Below are positions 8,053 through 16,440 of a stretch of 61,395 bases of DNA, in pieces. Numbering within the stretch: the first letter of the stretch is position 1; every line of letters begins with the position of its first letter. The stretch spans positions 1 through 61,395 of the forward strand of contig DASYSE010000083.1 in assembly GCA_036003705.1 (NCBI GenBank), read 5' to 3'. Below the pieces are notes generated by a model that searched no databases, had not been told where the DNA came from, and saw only the letters and a list, made by a program, of their open reading frames with translations. The translations under genes and the position numbers were made by a program. Origin of the DNA: CALGFH01 sp036003705. GTDB taxonomy: Bacteria > Actinomycetota > CALGFH01.

Positions 8053-11000
8053 GTGGTGGTAGGCACGATCGACTTCTACCTTCTCGGTCCGCTGGAGGCA
8101 CGTCAGCGAGAGCGGCCGTTGCGGCTCGGCAGCATCAAGCACCGCATGCTGCTGGCCAAACTCCTGCTCCATCCCAATCAGGTGGTGTCCACCGAGGAGC
8201 TGATCGTCGCCGTCTGGGGGGAGGAGCCGCCGCCGACGGTCAAGCAGTCGCTCCAGAACCACGTCGCCGCCCTCCGCAAGGCGATCGAGGCCGGCAACGG
8301 CGCCGGCCCGCCCCGCACGCTGCTCACCCGGGACCCCGGCTACCTGCTCCAGGTCGACCCGGAGCGCCTCGACCTGCACCGGTTCCAGCGCCTGGACCGC
8401 GAGGGCAGGCAGGCGCTGGCCAAGGGTGACCCGGCACGTGCCGCCGACCTGCTCCGCCAGGCCCTCGCCCTGTGGCGGGGGCCGGCGCTCGCCGACGTCG
8501 CCGCATCGGCCGACGTCGCCTGGCCGGAGCTGGTCGGCGTCGAAGAGCTCCAGGTGGCCTCGACCGAAGCCCGGATCGAGGCCGAGCTGGCCCTTGGCCG
8601 CCACCACGAGCTGGTGGCGGAGCTGGAGGCGCTGGTGCGCCTGTTCCCGCTGCGCGAGCACCTGCACGGCCAGCTCATGCTCGCCCTGTACCGCTCGGGC
8701 AGGCAGGCCGACGCGCTGGCCGCCTACCGGGCTGCCCGCCGGATCCTGGTCGACGAGCTGGGGATCGAGCCGAGCGTCGGACTGCAGCGGCTGGAGCAGG
8801 CCATCCTGGCCCAGGACCCGGCGCTCGACCTGCTGGTCCCGGCCCGGTCGGGCGACCGCGAGCCCGACGACGGGCACCCGGTGGCCGAGAACGGTCACGC
8901 CCCGGCCGCCGAGGGCGGCAGCGTCGAGCGCAAGCTCGTCTCGGTGGTGTTCGCCGAGGTGGACGAGCCGCTCGGCGAGACCGGGGAGCGCGACCCCGAG
9001 GATGTCTCCAGCATGCTCGACCGCCACCTCGACCGGGTCAGGGCGGAGATCGAGAGCTTCGGCGGCACCGTCGAGCACGCCATCGGCGGCATCACCATGG
9101 CGGTGTTCGGCGTCCCCCAGACCCGCGAGGACGATCCGGAGCGGGCGGTGCGGGCCGCCCTGGCCATCCGCGACACCCTCGCCGGCGCCGGCGGGGCCGA
9201 GCTGCGGGTCGCCGTCACCACCGGCGAGGCGCTGGTCACCGACGGCACCCGGGTCGCGGGCGACCCGGTGGCGACCTGTGCCCGGCTGCAACAGGCCGCC
9301 CCGACCGGCACCGTGCTGGTGTCGGAGACGACCGGCCGCGCCACCGAGCGGTCGATCAGCTACGGCCCGGCCAGCCTGATCGCCCTGGCCGGGCGGGGCC
9401 GGCCAGTCAGCGTGTGGAGCGCGCTGGAGCCGCGCAACCGGACCGGGATGGACGCGCTCGCCGCCGGACCGGTGCCCCTGGTCGGCCGCGACCGCGAGCT
9501 GGGCCTGCTGCTGGAGGTGTTCCGGCGGGCCAAGGCCGAGCGTCGGCCACGGCTGGTCACCCTGCTCGGCCCGCCAGGCATCGGCAAGAGCCGGCTGGTT
9601 GCCGAGCTCGGGCGGGCGCTCGACGCCGACAGCGACCTGGTCACCTGGCGCCAGGGCCGTTCCTCGCCCTGGGACGAGGGCCGCTCCTCGCCATCGGGCG
9701 GTGGGGTGACCTACTGGGCCCTCGCCGAGATTGTCAAGGCGGAGGCCGGCATCCTCGAGACCGACACCGCCGACCGGGTCGGCCGCCGCCTGTCCAGGGT
9801 GGTCGCCCACGCCATGGCCGACAACCCGGCCGCGATCGACCGGGTCACCGGGCACCTGCGGGGGCTGGTCGGCGAGGGCGACGGCGCCCCGGTCCAGCCC
9901 GGCCGGCGCGACGAGGCGTTCACCGCCTGGCGGCGCTTCCTGTACGGGCTGGCCGCCCGGCGGCCGCTGGTGCTGGTGCTGGAGGACCTGCACTGGGCCG
10001 ACGACGCCCTGCTCGACTTCGTGCAGGAGCTGCTGGAGCCGACCGGTCATCCGACCCTCGACCGGCACGGGCGGCCGCTGCGGCCCCGGACCCCTCCGGC
10101 GGCCCCGCTGCTGGTCGTGGCGACGGCCAGGCAGGAGCTGCTGCGGCGCCGGCCGGGCTGGGGCGGCGACGACGGCTCGGCGGTGGCCATCGAGCTGGAG
10201 CCGCTGTCGGAGGCCGACACCGGCCACCTGCTGGAGACCCTGCTCTCCTCCCACCGGCTCCCCTCCAGCGTCGGCCCGGCCCTGCTGGCCGCGGCCGGCG
10301 GCAACCCCCTGTTCGCCGAGGAGTACGTGCGCATGGTGCGCGACCGTCATCTGATGCCCCCGGGGAATGCCACCGGGGCTCCCGGCGCGGCGCGGGCCTC
10401 GCAGGGGCTTCCCCTGCCCGAGACCGTCCACGCCATCATCGCCGCCCGCCTGGACGCCCTGCCCGCCGAGGAGAAGGCCGCCCTCCAGGACCTCGCCGTC
10501 CTCGGCCGGGTCGGCTGGGTGGGCGCCCTGGCCGCGGTCAGCGGCCGAGACCGGGCCGAGGTCGAGGCCTGCCTGGAGCGCCTGCGGGACAAGGAGTTCC
10601 TGTACCGAGCCGGGCGGGCCTCGATGGCCGGCGAGCGCGAGTACGGCTTCCGCCACGTGCTGGTCTGCGAGGTCGCCTACGGCCAGATCCCGCGGCTGGA
10701 GCGGGCCGGCAAGCACCGCAGGGCCGCGGCCTGGCTGGAGTCCCTGGCCGCCGAGCGGTCGGAGCTGCTGGCCCACCACTACGGCCGGGCCCTCGAGCTG
10801 GCCAACGCGGCCGGCCAGGACACCGGCGACCTGGCCGAGCGCGCCCGGCTGGCCCTGCGCGACGCCGGCGACCGGGTCACCGGCCTCGGCGCCCATGTCA
10901 CCGCCGCCCGCTACTACACCGAGGCCCTGGCCATCTGGCCGGCCGACGACCCGGAACGGCCGGACCTCGAGCTCCGCGCCGGCGAGGCCTACTGCCTGGG

Positions 11001-12216
11001 CGAGGGTACCGGCGAGGACCTGCTCGCCAGTGCCAGGGACCGGCTGCTGGCCAGGGGCGACCGCGGACGCGCGGCCGAGGCGGAGGCCCGGCTCGGCCAG
11101 CTCGCCTACGCCAAGGGGCAGGAACGGTCCTCACACCTGGACCGGGCGCTGGCCCTGGTCACCGACGCGCCGGCGTCCCACAGCAAGGCGGTCGTGCTGA
11201 GCCACGGCATGATGCACCTGCTGGTGGCCGACCGGAACGGCGACGCCCTGCAGGTGGCCCGCGAGGGCCTGGCCATGGCCAGGAGCCTGGGCGACCGCGA
11301 CGTCGAGGCGGCCGCCCTCGGCACCGTCGGGGCCGCCCGGGTCAGCCTCGGAGACCCTGGCGGCATCGCCGACCTGGAACGCTGCATCGCGCTGTGCGAG
11401 GCCGACGGGTCCTCCAGCGTCATCCCCTGGCACGGCAACCTGGCCTTCTGCTACGCGCTCCTCGGCGACCTGCGGCGCTGCTTCGCGGCCAGGGAGGCGG
11501 CCTGGGAGGCGGCCGAGCGCTTCGGCTCTGCCCTACGGCTGCGCTGGCTGGAGATCGAACGCGCGGCCGAGCACTACTGGAGCGGCCGCTGGGACCAGAC
11601 GGTGCAGATCGCCGACGCGGTGGCGCCCGACGGGGACGACGGCGCCCAGCACTACATGAAGGCCATGTGCCACCTCTGGCGCGGGCGCATCCGGCTGGCC
11701 AGGGGCCAGCTCGACGGGGCCGTGGAGGACTCCAGGCGTGCGGTCGTGCTGGCCAGGGACACCGGCGACCGCCTGAACCTCGACCCGGCGCTGGCTTTCG
11801 GGGCCAGGATGCTGCTGGCCGCCGACCAGGCGGCCGACGCCGGCAAGCTGCTCGACGAGCTGCTGGCAACGCTCGGCGGAAGGCTGCTCAAGCCTGAGCT
11901 GGGCATCGACCTGGCGGTCGGCCTGGTCGACCTGGGCCGCCCGGTCGAGGCGCTCGACGAGGTGCTGCCGTCCCGCTGGCTGGATGCGGCGCGGGCGTTC
12001 GCCGGCGGCGACCCGGCACGGGCGGCCAAGATCTACGCCGAGATCGGCAGCCGCCCCGACGAGGCCGCCGCCCGCCTGGCCGCGGCCCGCCGGCTGCTCC
12101 TCCCCCGCCCGGCCCAGGGCCGGACCGAGCTGGACCGGGCCATCGCCTTCTTCCGCGAGGCCGGCGCGACCGCCTCCCTCGAACAGGCCAAGGAGCTGCT
12201 GTTTGCGCTCACTTGA
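8053..12216 (+). CDS. SARP-type transcription factor fused to decayed cyclase, AAA ATPase and TPR region (1,387 aa)
   Basis: Domain order: OmpR/SARP winged helix (about 5-95, with LEARQRERPLRLGSIKHR and VVSTEELIVAVWGE), bacterial transcriptional activator domain (about 100-255), class III cyclase-like domain (about 294-440), STAND/AAA ATPase with P-loop GPPGIGKS (506-513) and LVLVLEDLHWADDALLDF, then a TPR-like helical region to the C-terminus. The cyclase is probably dead: both metal aspartates are changed (FAEVDE; AIGGITMAVFG). Such proteins bind ATP, oligomerise and activate secondary-metabolite or stress genes, but the target is not visible here. GTG 8053 fits the SARP start; GTG 8056 is equally possible. 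It is a paralogue of the gene at 16441. Confidence 0.9.
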   Translation: MVVGTIDFYLLGPLEARQRERPLRLGSIKHRMLLAKLLLHPNQVVSTEELIVAVWGEEPPPTVKQSLQNHVAALRKAIEAGNGAGPPRTLLTRDPGYLLQVDPERLDLHRFQRLDREGRQALAKGDPARAADLLRQALALWRGPALADVAASADVAWPELVGVEELQVASTEARIEAELALGRHHELVAELEALVRLFPLREHLHGQLMLALYRSGRQADALAAYRAARRILVDELGIEPSVGLQRLEQAILAQDPALDLLVPARSGDREPDDGHPVAENGHAPAAEGGSVERKLVSVVFAEVDEPLGETGERDPEDVSSMLDRHLDRVRAEIESFGGTVEHAIGGITMAVFGVPQTREDDPERAVRAALAIRDTLAGAGGAELRVAVTTGEALVTDGTRVAGDPVATCARLQQAAPTGTVLVSETTGRATERSISYGPASLIALAGRGRPVSVWSALEPRNRTGMDALAAGPVPLVGRDRELGLLLEVFRRAKAERRPRLVTLLGPPGIGKSRLVAELGRALDADSDLVTWRQGRSSPWDEGRSSPSGGGVTYWALAEIVKAEAGILETDTADRVGRRLSRVVAHAMADNPAAIDRVTGHLRGLVGEGDGAPVQPGRRDEAFTAWRRFLYGLAARRPLVLVLEDLHWADDALLDFVQELLEPTGHPTLDRHGRPLRPRTPPAAPLLVVATARQELLRRRPGWGGDDGSAVAIELEPLSEADTGHLLETLLSSHRLPSSVGPALLAAAGGNPLFAEEYVRMVRDRHLMPPGNATGAPGAARASQGLPLPETVHAIIAARLDALPAEEKAALQDLAVLGRVGWVGALAAVSGRDRAEVEACLERLRDKEFLYRAGRASMAGEREYGFRHVLVCEVAYGQIPRLERAGKHRRAAAWLESLAAERSELLAHHYGRALELANAAGQDTGDLAERARLALRDAGDRVTGLGAHVTAARYYTEALAIWPADDPERPDLELRAGEAYCLGEGTGEDLLASARDRLLARGDRGRAAEAEARLGQLAYAKGQERSSHLDRALALVTDAPASHSKAVVLSHGMMHLLVADRNGDALQVAREGLAMARSLGDRDVEAAALGTVGAARVSLGDPGGIADLERCIALCEADGSSSVIPWHGNLAFCYALLGDLRRCFAAREAAWEAAERFGSALRLRWLEIERAAEHYWSGRWDQTVQIADAVAPDGDDGAQHYMKAMCHLWRGRIRLARGQLDGAVEDSRRAVVLARDTGDRLNLDPALAFGARMLLAADQAADAGKLLDELLATLGGRLLKPELGIDLAVGLVDLGRPVEALDEVLPSRWLDAARAFAGGDPARAAKIYAEIGSRPDEAAARLAAARRLLLPRPAQGRTELDRAIAFFREAGATASLEQAKELLFALT

Positions 12217-12231
12217 CACGAGCAAAGAAGA

Positions 12232-12247
12232 GAGAGAACTTTCTCTC
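12232..12247. promoter_or_regulatory. Palindrome upstream of the TetR gene (likely autoregulatory operator)
   Basis: GAGAGAACTTTCTCTC has 7-bp arms around a 2-bp centre and lies 36 bp before the TetR start. Position and symmetry fit a TetR-family operator. The GAGAGA/TCTCTC arms recur in the palindrome at 13455. Confidence 0.6.
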
Positions 12248-12282
12248 GTTCCCCCCGACCCGGCAAGGAGTAGGCGAGCCGC

Positions 12283-12852
12283 ATGGTGTCTGCCAGGCCT
12301 CGTGATCGCATCCTGAGCACCGCCACCACCCTGTTCCACCAGGAGGGCATCGGCGTGGTCGGGGTCAACCGCATCATCAGCCAGGCCGAGGTGGCCCCGA
12401 TGACCTTGTACCGGCAGTTCGGGGGCAAGGACGCCCTGGTCGCGGCCGCCCTCGAGCAGTGGGGCACGCAGTGGCTGCATTGGCTGGCCGATGCCATCGA
12501 CCGCCGCGGCGACGATCCCCAGGATCGCTTCGACGGCCTGTGGGACGCGCTCGAGGAGTGGTTCGCCGGCGACGGCTTCAGGGGCTCGTTCATCGCCAAC
12601 GCCGCCACCGAGCTGCGCAGCGAGCCCGACCACCCCGCCAACGCCAGGATCGCCCACCACCGGCTGGCCCTGCGCCAGCTCCTGGAGGACCTGGCCAAGG
12701 CGTCCGGCGCCTACGACCCCGCCATCCTCGCCGCCCAGCTCCAGGTCCTCATCGACGGCGCCGTCTCCGCCGCCGCCGTCGACCGCGACCCAGCCGCCGC
12801 CCACGGCGCCCGCGAACTGGCGCGGGCCGCCGTCGACGCCTCCTCCGCCTGA
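12283..12852 (+). CDS. TetR/AcrR-family transcriptional regulator
   Basis: The 189-residue repressor has a classical N-terminal HTH (RILSTATTLFHQEGIGVVGV, then SQAEVAPMTLYRQFGGKDAL, residues 6-55) followed by an all-helical ligand domain (RLALRQLLEDLAKASGAYDP). The upstream palindrome at 12232 suggests autoregulation. It starts 66 bp after the SARP/ATPase gene and converges on a paralogue that lacks the HTH (12944). The ligand is unknown. The nearby CopC/CopD locus may be a target because a related palindrome precedes it, but this is inference. Confidence 0.9.
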   Translation: MVSARPRDRILSTATTLFHQEGIGVVGVNRIISQAEVAPMTLYRQFGGKDALVAAALEQWGTQWLHWLADAIDRRGDDPQDRFDGLWDALEEWFAGDGFRGSFIANAATELRSEPDHPANARIAHHRLALRQLLEDLAKASGAYDPAILAAQLQVLIDGAVSAAAVDRDPAAAHGARELARAAVDASSA

Positions 12853-12943
12853 GGCCCGGTTCCACCTGCGCCCCGGCATGGCCCGAGGCTGGTCGCCCGA
12901 CCCCGGTTCCGCCCCAGGCCGGTTTCCGCTCGATGCACCCTGA

Positions 12944-13423
12944 CTAGCCCGACCCTTGGTCGAGGGCGATCTCGGTGAGCTCCCGGGCGTGCCTGGCCGC
13001 GCCTGGGTGACGGTCGATCAGGGCCCCCACGATCGCGCCTTCGACCAGGGTGAGAAGCTGACCGGCCAGGGCGACCGGGTCGCGGGCGCCGGTCGCGCTG
13101 GCCAGGTCCTCCAGGAGCTGGCGCAGGGCCAGCCGGTGGCGGACGAGGGCGGCATGGGCGGCCGGGCCGCGGCCGTCGGGCGGCGCGGCCACCGCGGCCG
13201 CCACCGCGGAACCGGCGAAGTCGTCTCCGGCGAACCACTCCTCGAGCACGTCCCATAGGACGAGCAGGCCCGGCCGTCGTGGATGCTGCCGCCGGGCCAC
13301 CTCACCGGTCAGCCAGGCGAGCCAGCGCTCGCTCGACCGCTCGAGGTCCGTTGCTACAGGGTCGCCGCTCGCCACCATGAATCTGTTCCCCGCCGATGGG
13401 GCCAATCGTACCCTCCTCGCCAT
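12944..13423 (-). CDS. TetR-like ligand-binding domain without DNA-binding domain
   Basis: Residues from RWLAWLTGEVARR onward align closely with the C-terminal domain of the TetR protein at 12283 (shared LWD-LEEWFAGD, HRLALRQLLEDLA, and a similar end). The N-terminal HTH is absent, and only 94 bp separate this start from the divergent gene at 13518, so there is no room for it. ATG 13423 is given. TTG 13405, with AGGAGG six bases upstream, is an attractive alternative start. The protein is either a relic or a dimerisation or ligand partner that could modulate the full-length repressor. The frame is open and its conserved residues are intact, which argues against simple decay. Confidence 0.65.
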   Translation of the reverse strand: MARRVRLAPSAGNRFMVASGDPVATDLERSSERWLAWLTGEVARRQHPRRPGLLVLWDVLEEWFAGDDFAGSAVAAAVAAPPDGRGPAAHAALVRHRLALRQLLEDLASATGARDPVALAGQLLTLVEGAIVGALIDRHPGAARHARELTEIALDQGSG

Positions 13424-13454
13424 CCCCTACATACTCGCAAACCGACCTATTGTG

Positions 13455-13477
13455 GAGAGATAACGATCTCTCTCATT
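13455..13477. promoter_or_regulatory. Palindromic operator-like site upstream of the CopC-locus gene
   Basis: The site begins GAGAGATAACGATC and continues TCTCTCATT. The first 18 bases form a perfect 7-4-7 palindrome (GAGAGAT/ATCTCTC). It lies 40-60 bp before ATG 13518 and shares 20 of 23 positions with the site at 16010. The GATAACGAT core resembles Fur/Zur-family boxes, while the arms resemble the palindrome before the TetR gene. Which regulator binds is open. Confidence 0.6.
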
Positions 13478-13517
13478 ATGCACCAAACACGCTCATGTCG
13501 GCGAAAAGGAGGCAACC

Positions 13518-14285
13518 ATGCGTCGACTGGCAATCCACTCGACCCTGTCAAGCCGGTTGCTGCGGATCGCGCTCGTGCTCGGCACGGCCGTGCTGCTCGC
13601 CGCGGTCGCCGCAGGGCCAGCCTCCGCCCACGCCGAGAAGAAGGCCGGCAAGTACAGCTTCGTGGTCGGCTTCGGCGACGAGCCGGCCTACGCCGGCCAG
13701 CCCAACAGCCTCCAGGTGATGATCAGCCGGGACGGCAAGCCGGCCGTCGACCTGGCCGGCCAGCTCGACGGCCTCGTGGCCCACGCCTACTACGGCACCA
13801 AGGCCGACCCCAAGCTGGACAAGATCGAGCTGCCGCTGGAGCCGCACTTCGGCGACGGCTGGGGGACGCCGGGCGACTACCGGTCGTTCTTCGTCCCGAC
13901 CCAGGCCGGCGCCTACACCGTCCACCTCCACGGCAAGCTGGGCGCCCAGAAGATCAACCTGGTGATCCCCAGCGGGCCCAACACCTTCAGCAACGTGAAC
14001 GACCCGGCCAAGACCGCCTTCCCGGCGCTCAAGGACCCAAGCACCGGCCAGCTCGCCCAGCGGCTGGACCGCGAGGCGACCCGGCTGACCACGACCCTGC
14101 AGGCGGCGACCGTCGCCCGGCGGGCGGCTGAAGACGCCGCCGATCAGGCTCGGCTGCTGGCCATCGCCGGCCTGCTGGTCGGCGCCATCGGGCTGGTCGT
14201 CGGTGCGCTGGCGCTGGCAAGGGCACGGCGCCCGGCCGCGCTCACTCCCCGTCCCGACGTCGCCCTGACCGCCGGCAAGGTGTGA
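13518..14285 (+). CDS. Exported, membrane-anchored protein of the CopC/CopD neighbourhood
   Basis: The 255-residue protein has a signal peptide ending ASAHAEKK, so the mature protein starts near a histidine as CopC does. A beta-rich domain follows, with His clusters (GLVAHAYYGTK, EPHFGDGWG, TVHLHGKLG). A coiled stretch (LAQRLDREATRLTTTLQAAT) leads to a C-terminal transmembrane helix and a basic tail. AAAGGAGG lies 5-6 bases before the ATG. The CopC-CopD fusion starts 7 bp downstream, so they form an operon. A role in periplasm-side copper handling is inferred from the His residues and the neighbour. I do not recognise a named family. Confidence 0.78.
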   Translation: MRRLAIHSTLSSRLLRIALVLGTAVLLAAVAAGPASAHAEKKAGKYSFVVGFGDEPAYAGQPNSLQVMISRDGKPAVDLAGQLDGLVAHAYYGTKADPKLDKIELPLEPHFGDGWGTPGDYRSFFVPTQAGAYTVHLHGKLGAQKINLVIPSGPNTFSNVNDPAKTAFPALKDPSTGQLAQRLDREATRLTTTLQAATVARRAAEDAADQARLLAIAGLLVGAIGLVVGALALARARRPAALTPRPDVALTAGKV

Positions 14286-14292
14286 GCGGTCC

Positions 14293-15963
14293 ATGCGTCT
14301 CCGTGGGCGGCTGGCTGCGCTCGCGGCCGTGGCCGGGCTGTGGCTGCTGGCCACCGGCCCGGCGGCGGCCGCCCACGGGCTGCTGCAGTCCAGCGACCCG
14401 GCCGGCGGGAGCTCGCTGGAGCGGGCGCCGGCCGCGGTGACGCTGCGGTTCAGCGAGCCGCCCGACCACGACCTGTCCACCGTCCGCGTGCTCGACACCG
14501 CCGGACGGGTCGTGGCCGGCGGTGCCGTCCAGCCGGTCGCCGGCCGGCCCATGGAGCTGCGCGTCCCGGTGGCCGCGCTCCCGGCCGGCAGCTACACGGT
14601 GACCTGGCGGATCGTCTCGGCCACCGACGGCCACCCCACCGACGGGGTCTTCGCCTTCGGGGTCGGCGCGGCCGGCGCCCACCAGCTGCCGCCGGTCCAG
14701 GCGGTGGCCGAGGTCCGGACCGGGCCGGCCCCGGCCGCGGTCGCCGTCGCCGGCCGCTGGGCCTTCTACTGGGGACTCACCCTGCTGGTCGGGGCGGCCG
14801 CCACCGGCCTGCTGGTCTTCGGCCGGCGCCTGCCCGGCCGCCCGGCGCTGCTGCTGGCGCTGGCCATGCTGGCCGCCGCGACGGGACTGGTGGCCATGAC
14901 CGCGGCCGCCCGCGCCGGCGCCGGGGTGCCGCTGGGCGAGCTGCTCGGCTCCGCCACCGGACGGTGGCTGCTCTGGCGGGCGGCCATGCTGGCCGGCGCC
15001 GGCGCCGCCACCTGGTGGCTGCTGGCCCGGCCGGGCACGGCCGGGCCGCTGCTGGCCCTCGGGCTGGCCGCCGGTGGCGGGATGGCGGTCCACGCGCTCG
15101 CCGGCCATGCCGCCGGCCCGTCCTCGCTGCGCTGGCTCAACCTGCTCGCCCAGTGGGCCCACCTGCTGGCCGTCGGCGTGTGGATCGGTGGCCTGGTGTG
15201 GCTGCTGGCCGGCCTGCGGGACCGGGTGGTGCCCGAGCAGGGGCCGCCCCGCGCGGTGGTGCTCCGCTTCTCCAAGCTCGCCGGGATCAGCCTGGCCGTG
15301 GTGGTGGCCACCGGGCTGGCCCGGACGCTTGATGAGCTCGGCGGCTGGCGGCGCCTGGTCGACTCCGGGTTCGGCCGGGCCCTCGACCTCAAGCTGGTCC
15401 TGTTCGCCGGGCTGCTGGCGCTGGGGGCCTGCAACCGCTACCGGCTGTTGCCGCTGCTGCAGGCCGGCACCCGGCGGCGCGCCGTCGCCCGGCTGCGACG
15501 CAGCGTCGGCGGCGAGCTCTGGCTCGCCGGGGGCGTGCTGCTGGCGGCCGCGCTGCTCAGCCAGCTGGCCCCTGGCGCGCCGGGCGGCGGTGCCCGGCCG
15601 GGCCCGGCGGCCCCGCCGGCCCTGGAAGCCAGCGGGACCGACTGGAGCACAACGGTGCGGGTGACGCTGGCCGTCACGCCAGGCGCCGCCGGGCCCAACC
15701 GCTTCACGGCCACCGTCGCCGACTTCGACACCGGCGCCACCATGCCGGTCGACCGGGTCGAGCTGACCGGTTCGCCGGCGTCCCGCCCCGACCTGGCCAC
15801 CGCCCGCCTCGAGCTGGTGAACGGAGGCGACGGCCGCTGGCTGGGCCAGGGCCGGCTGCTGTCAATGGCAGGCAGATGGAAGCTGACCACGACCATCCAG
15901 AGCGCCACCGGCGGGATCACGGTGCCGCTGGAGCTGACCGTCCCGCCGCTCGCCCTCACCTGA
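14293..15963 (+). CDS. copCD: CopC-CopD fusion: copper-binding domain plus membrane copper transport protein
   Basis: The 556-residue protein begins with a signal peptide. A CopC domain follows: mature start AHGLLQSSDPAGG; LRFSEPPDHDLSTVRV with Asp-His; and the signature SATDGHPTDGVFAFGV. These supply the N-terminal His and the Asp/His ligands for Cu(II). From about residue 150 a CopD region of eight or more hydrophobic helices follows (from WAFYWGLTLLVGAAATGLL to ELWLAGGVLLAAALLSQL), and then a beta-rich C-terminal domain. It resembles YcnJ, which is linked to copper import or resistance. It is the second gene of an operon preceded by the 13455 operator-like site. Confidence 0.88.
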   Translation: MRLRGRLAALAAVAGLWLLATGPAAAAHGLLQSSDPAGGSSLERAPAAVTLRFSEPPDHDLSTVRVLDTAGRVVAGGAVQPVAGRPMELRVPVAALPAGSYTVTWRIVSATDGHPTDGVFAFGVGAAGAHQLPPVQAVAEVRTGPAPAAVAVAGRWAFYWGLTLLVGAAATGLLVFGRRLPGRPALLLALAMLAAATGLVAMTAAARAGAGVPLGELLGSATGRWLLWRAAMLAGAGAATWWLLARPGTAGPLLALGLAAGGGMAVHALAGHAAGPSSLRWLNLLAQWAHLLAVGVWIGGLVWLLAGLRDRVVPEQGPPRAVVLRFSKLAGISLAVVVATGLARTLDELGGWRRLVDSGFGRALDLKLVLFAGLLALGACNRYRLLPLLQAGTRRRAVARLRRSVGGELWLAGGVLLAAALLSQLAPGAPGGGARPGPAAPPALEASGTDWSTTVRVTLAVTPGAAGPNRFTATVADFDTGATMPVDRVELTGSPASRPDLATARLELVNGGDGRWLGQGRLLSMAGRWKLTTTIQSATGGITVPLELTVPPLALT

Positions 15964-16009
15964 ACAAACCCGGAATGTCACCCGTTTCCCCTACTCGCAC
16001 CCTATGCAT

Positions 16010-16032
16010 GAGAGATAACGATCACTATCATT
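16010..16032. promoter_or_regulatory. Second copy of the operator-like palindrome
   Basis: The sequence GAGAGATAACGATC then ACTATCATT lies 77-99 bp before ATG 16109 and matches the site at 13455 at 20 of 23 positions. The half-sites GATA..GATC..TATC are symmetrical in the manner of Fur/Zur boxes. It suggests co-regulation of the CopC operon and the small membrane protein. Confidence 0.6.
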
Positions 16033-16108
16033 CGTATAGATCCACCTGGTTCGCCCGGCGAGGGAGGCGCTGGGGTATCGACAGGATCGACCGAGAAGGG
16101 AGCATCTC

Positions 16109-16309
16109 ATGCTCGTTCCCGTTCATCGGGCGGTGTCCGCCGTCCTCCACGTCATGCTGGTCGCCTTCGTGACCCTGTCCGCCCGGGTCCAGCACGGCGT
16201 CCTCCGTTCGAAGCACTGGCTGGCGACGGCCGCCGTTGCGGTTGCCGTCTACACCCTGGCCGGGCCCGACGGGTGGATGTGGTCAGGCCCGGACGGGTGG
16301 ATGTGGTGA
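16109..16309 (+). CDS. Small membrane protein (66 aa) with duplicated GPDGWMW tail
   Basis: GGGAG lies 7-8 bases before the ATG. Two hydrophobic segments (AVLHVMLVAFVTLSARV and WLATAAVAVAVYTLAG) are joined by a short basic, His-containing loop. The C-terminus is GPDGWMW repeated twice and ends at the stop codon. The Met/Trp/His content would suit soft-metal binding. The upstream operator-like site is shared with the CopC operon, so a link to metal stress is plausible but unproven. No family is recognised. Confidence 0.65.
   Translation: MLVPVHRAVSAVLHVMLVAFVTLSARVQHGVLRSKHWLATAAVAVAVYTLAGPDGWMWSGPDGWMW
16262..16309 (+). repeat. 24-bp tandem duplication at the 3' end of the small membrane gene
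   Basis: Two 24-bp units encode GPDGWMW plus a serine and GPDGWMW plus the stop. They differ at a few third positions and in the last codon (TCA versus TGA). Confidence 0.85.
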
Positions 16310-16440
16310 TGGTCGGCGACGTCACCGGCTGCGCCCCTGGCGGCGCACCCGGTTTCCTCGTCCGTTGGGGCTAGGCTCCTGGAGCGACTAGGCTGGGGGC
16401 GCTTGCAGGAACCGTACGAAGCACGCGCAAGGAGCGGCCA

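Noticed and set aside
8020..10896. Very long open antisense frame (also 17779-20592 -, 45658-48009 +, 50694-53555 +)
   Set aside because: These mirror well-supported genes in a G+C-rich genome, consist of Gly/Arg/Pro/Asp-rich low-information peptide and show no domain motifs or ribosome sites.
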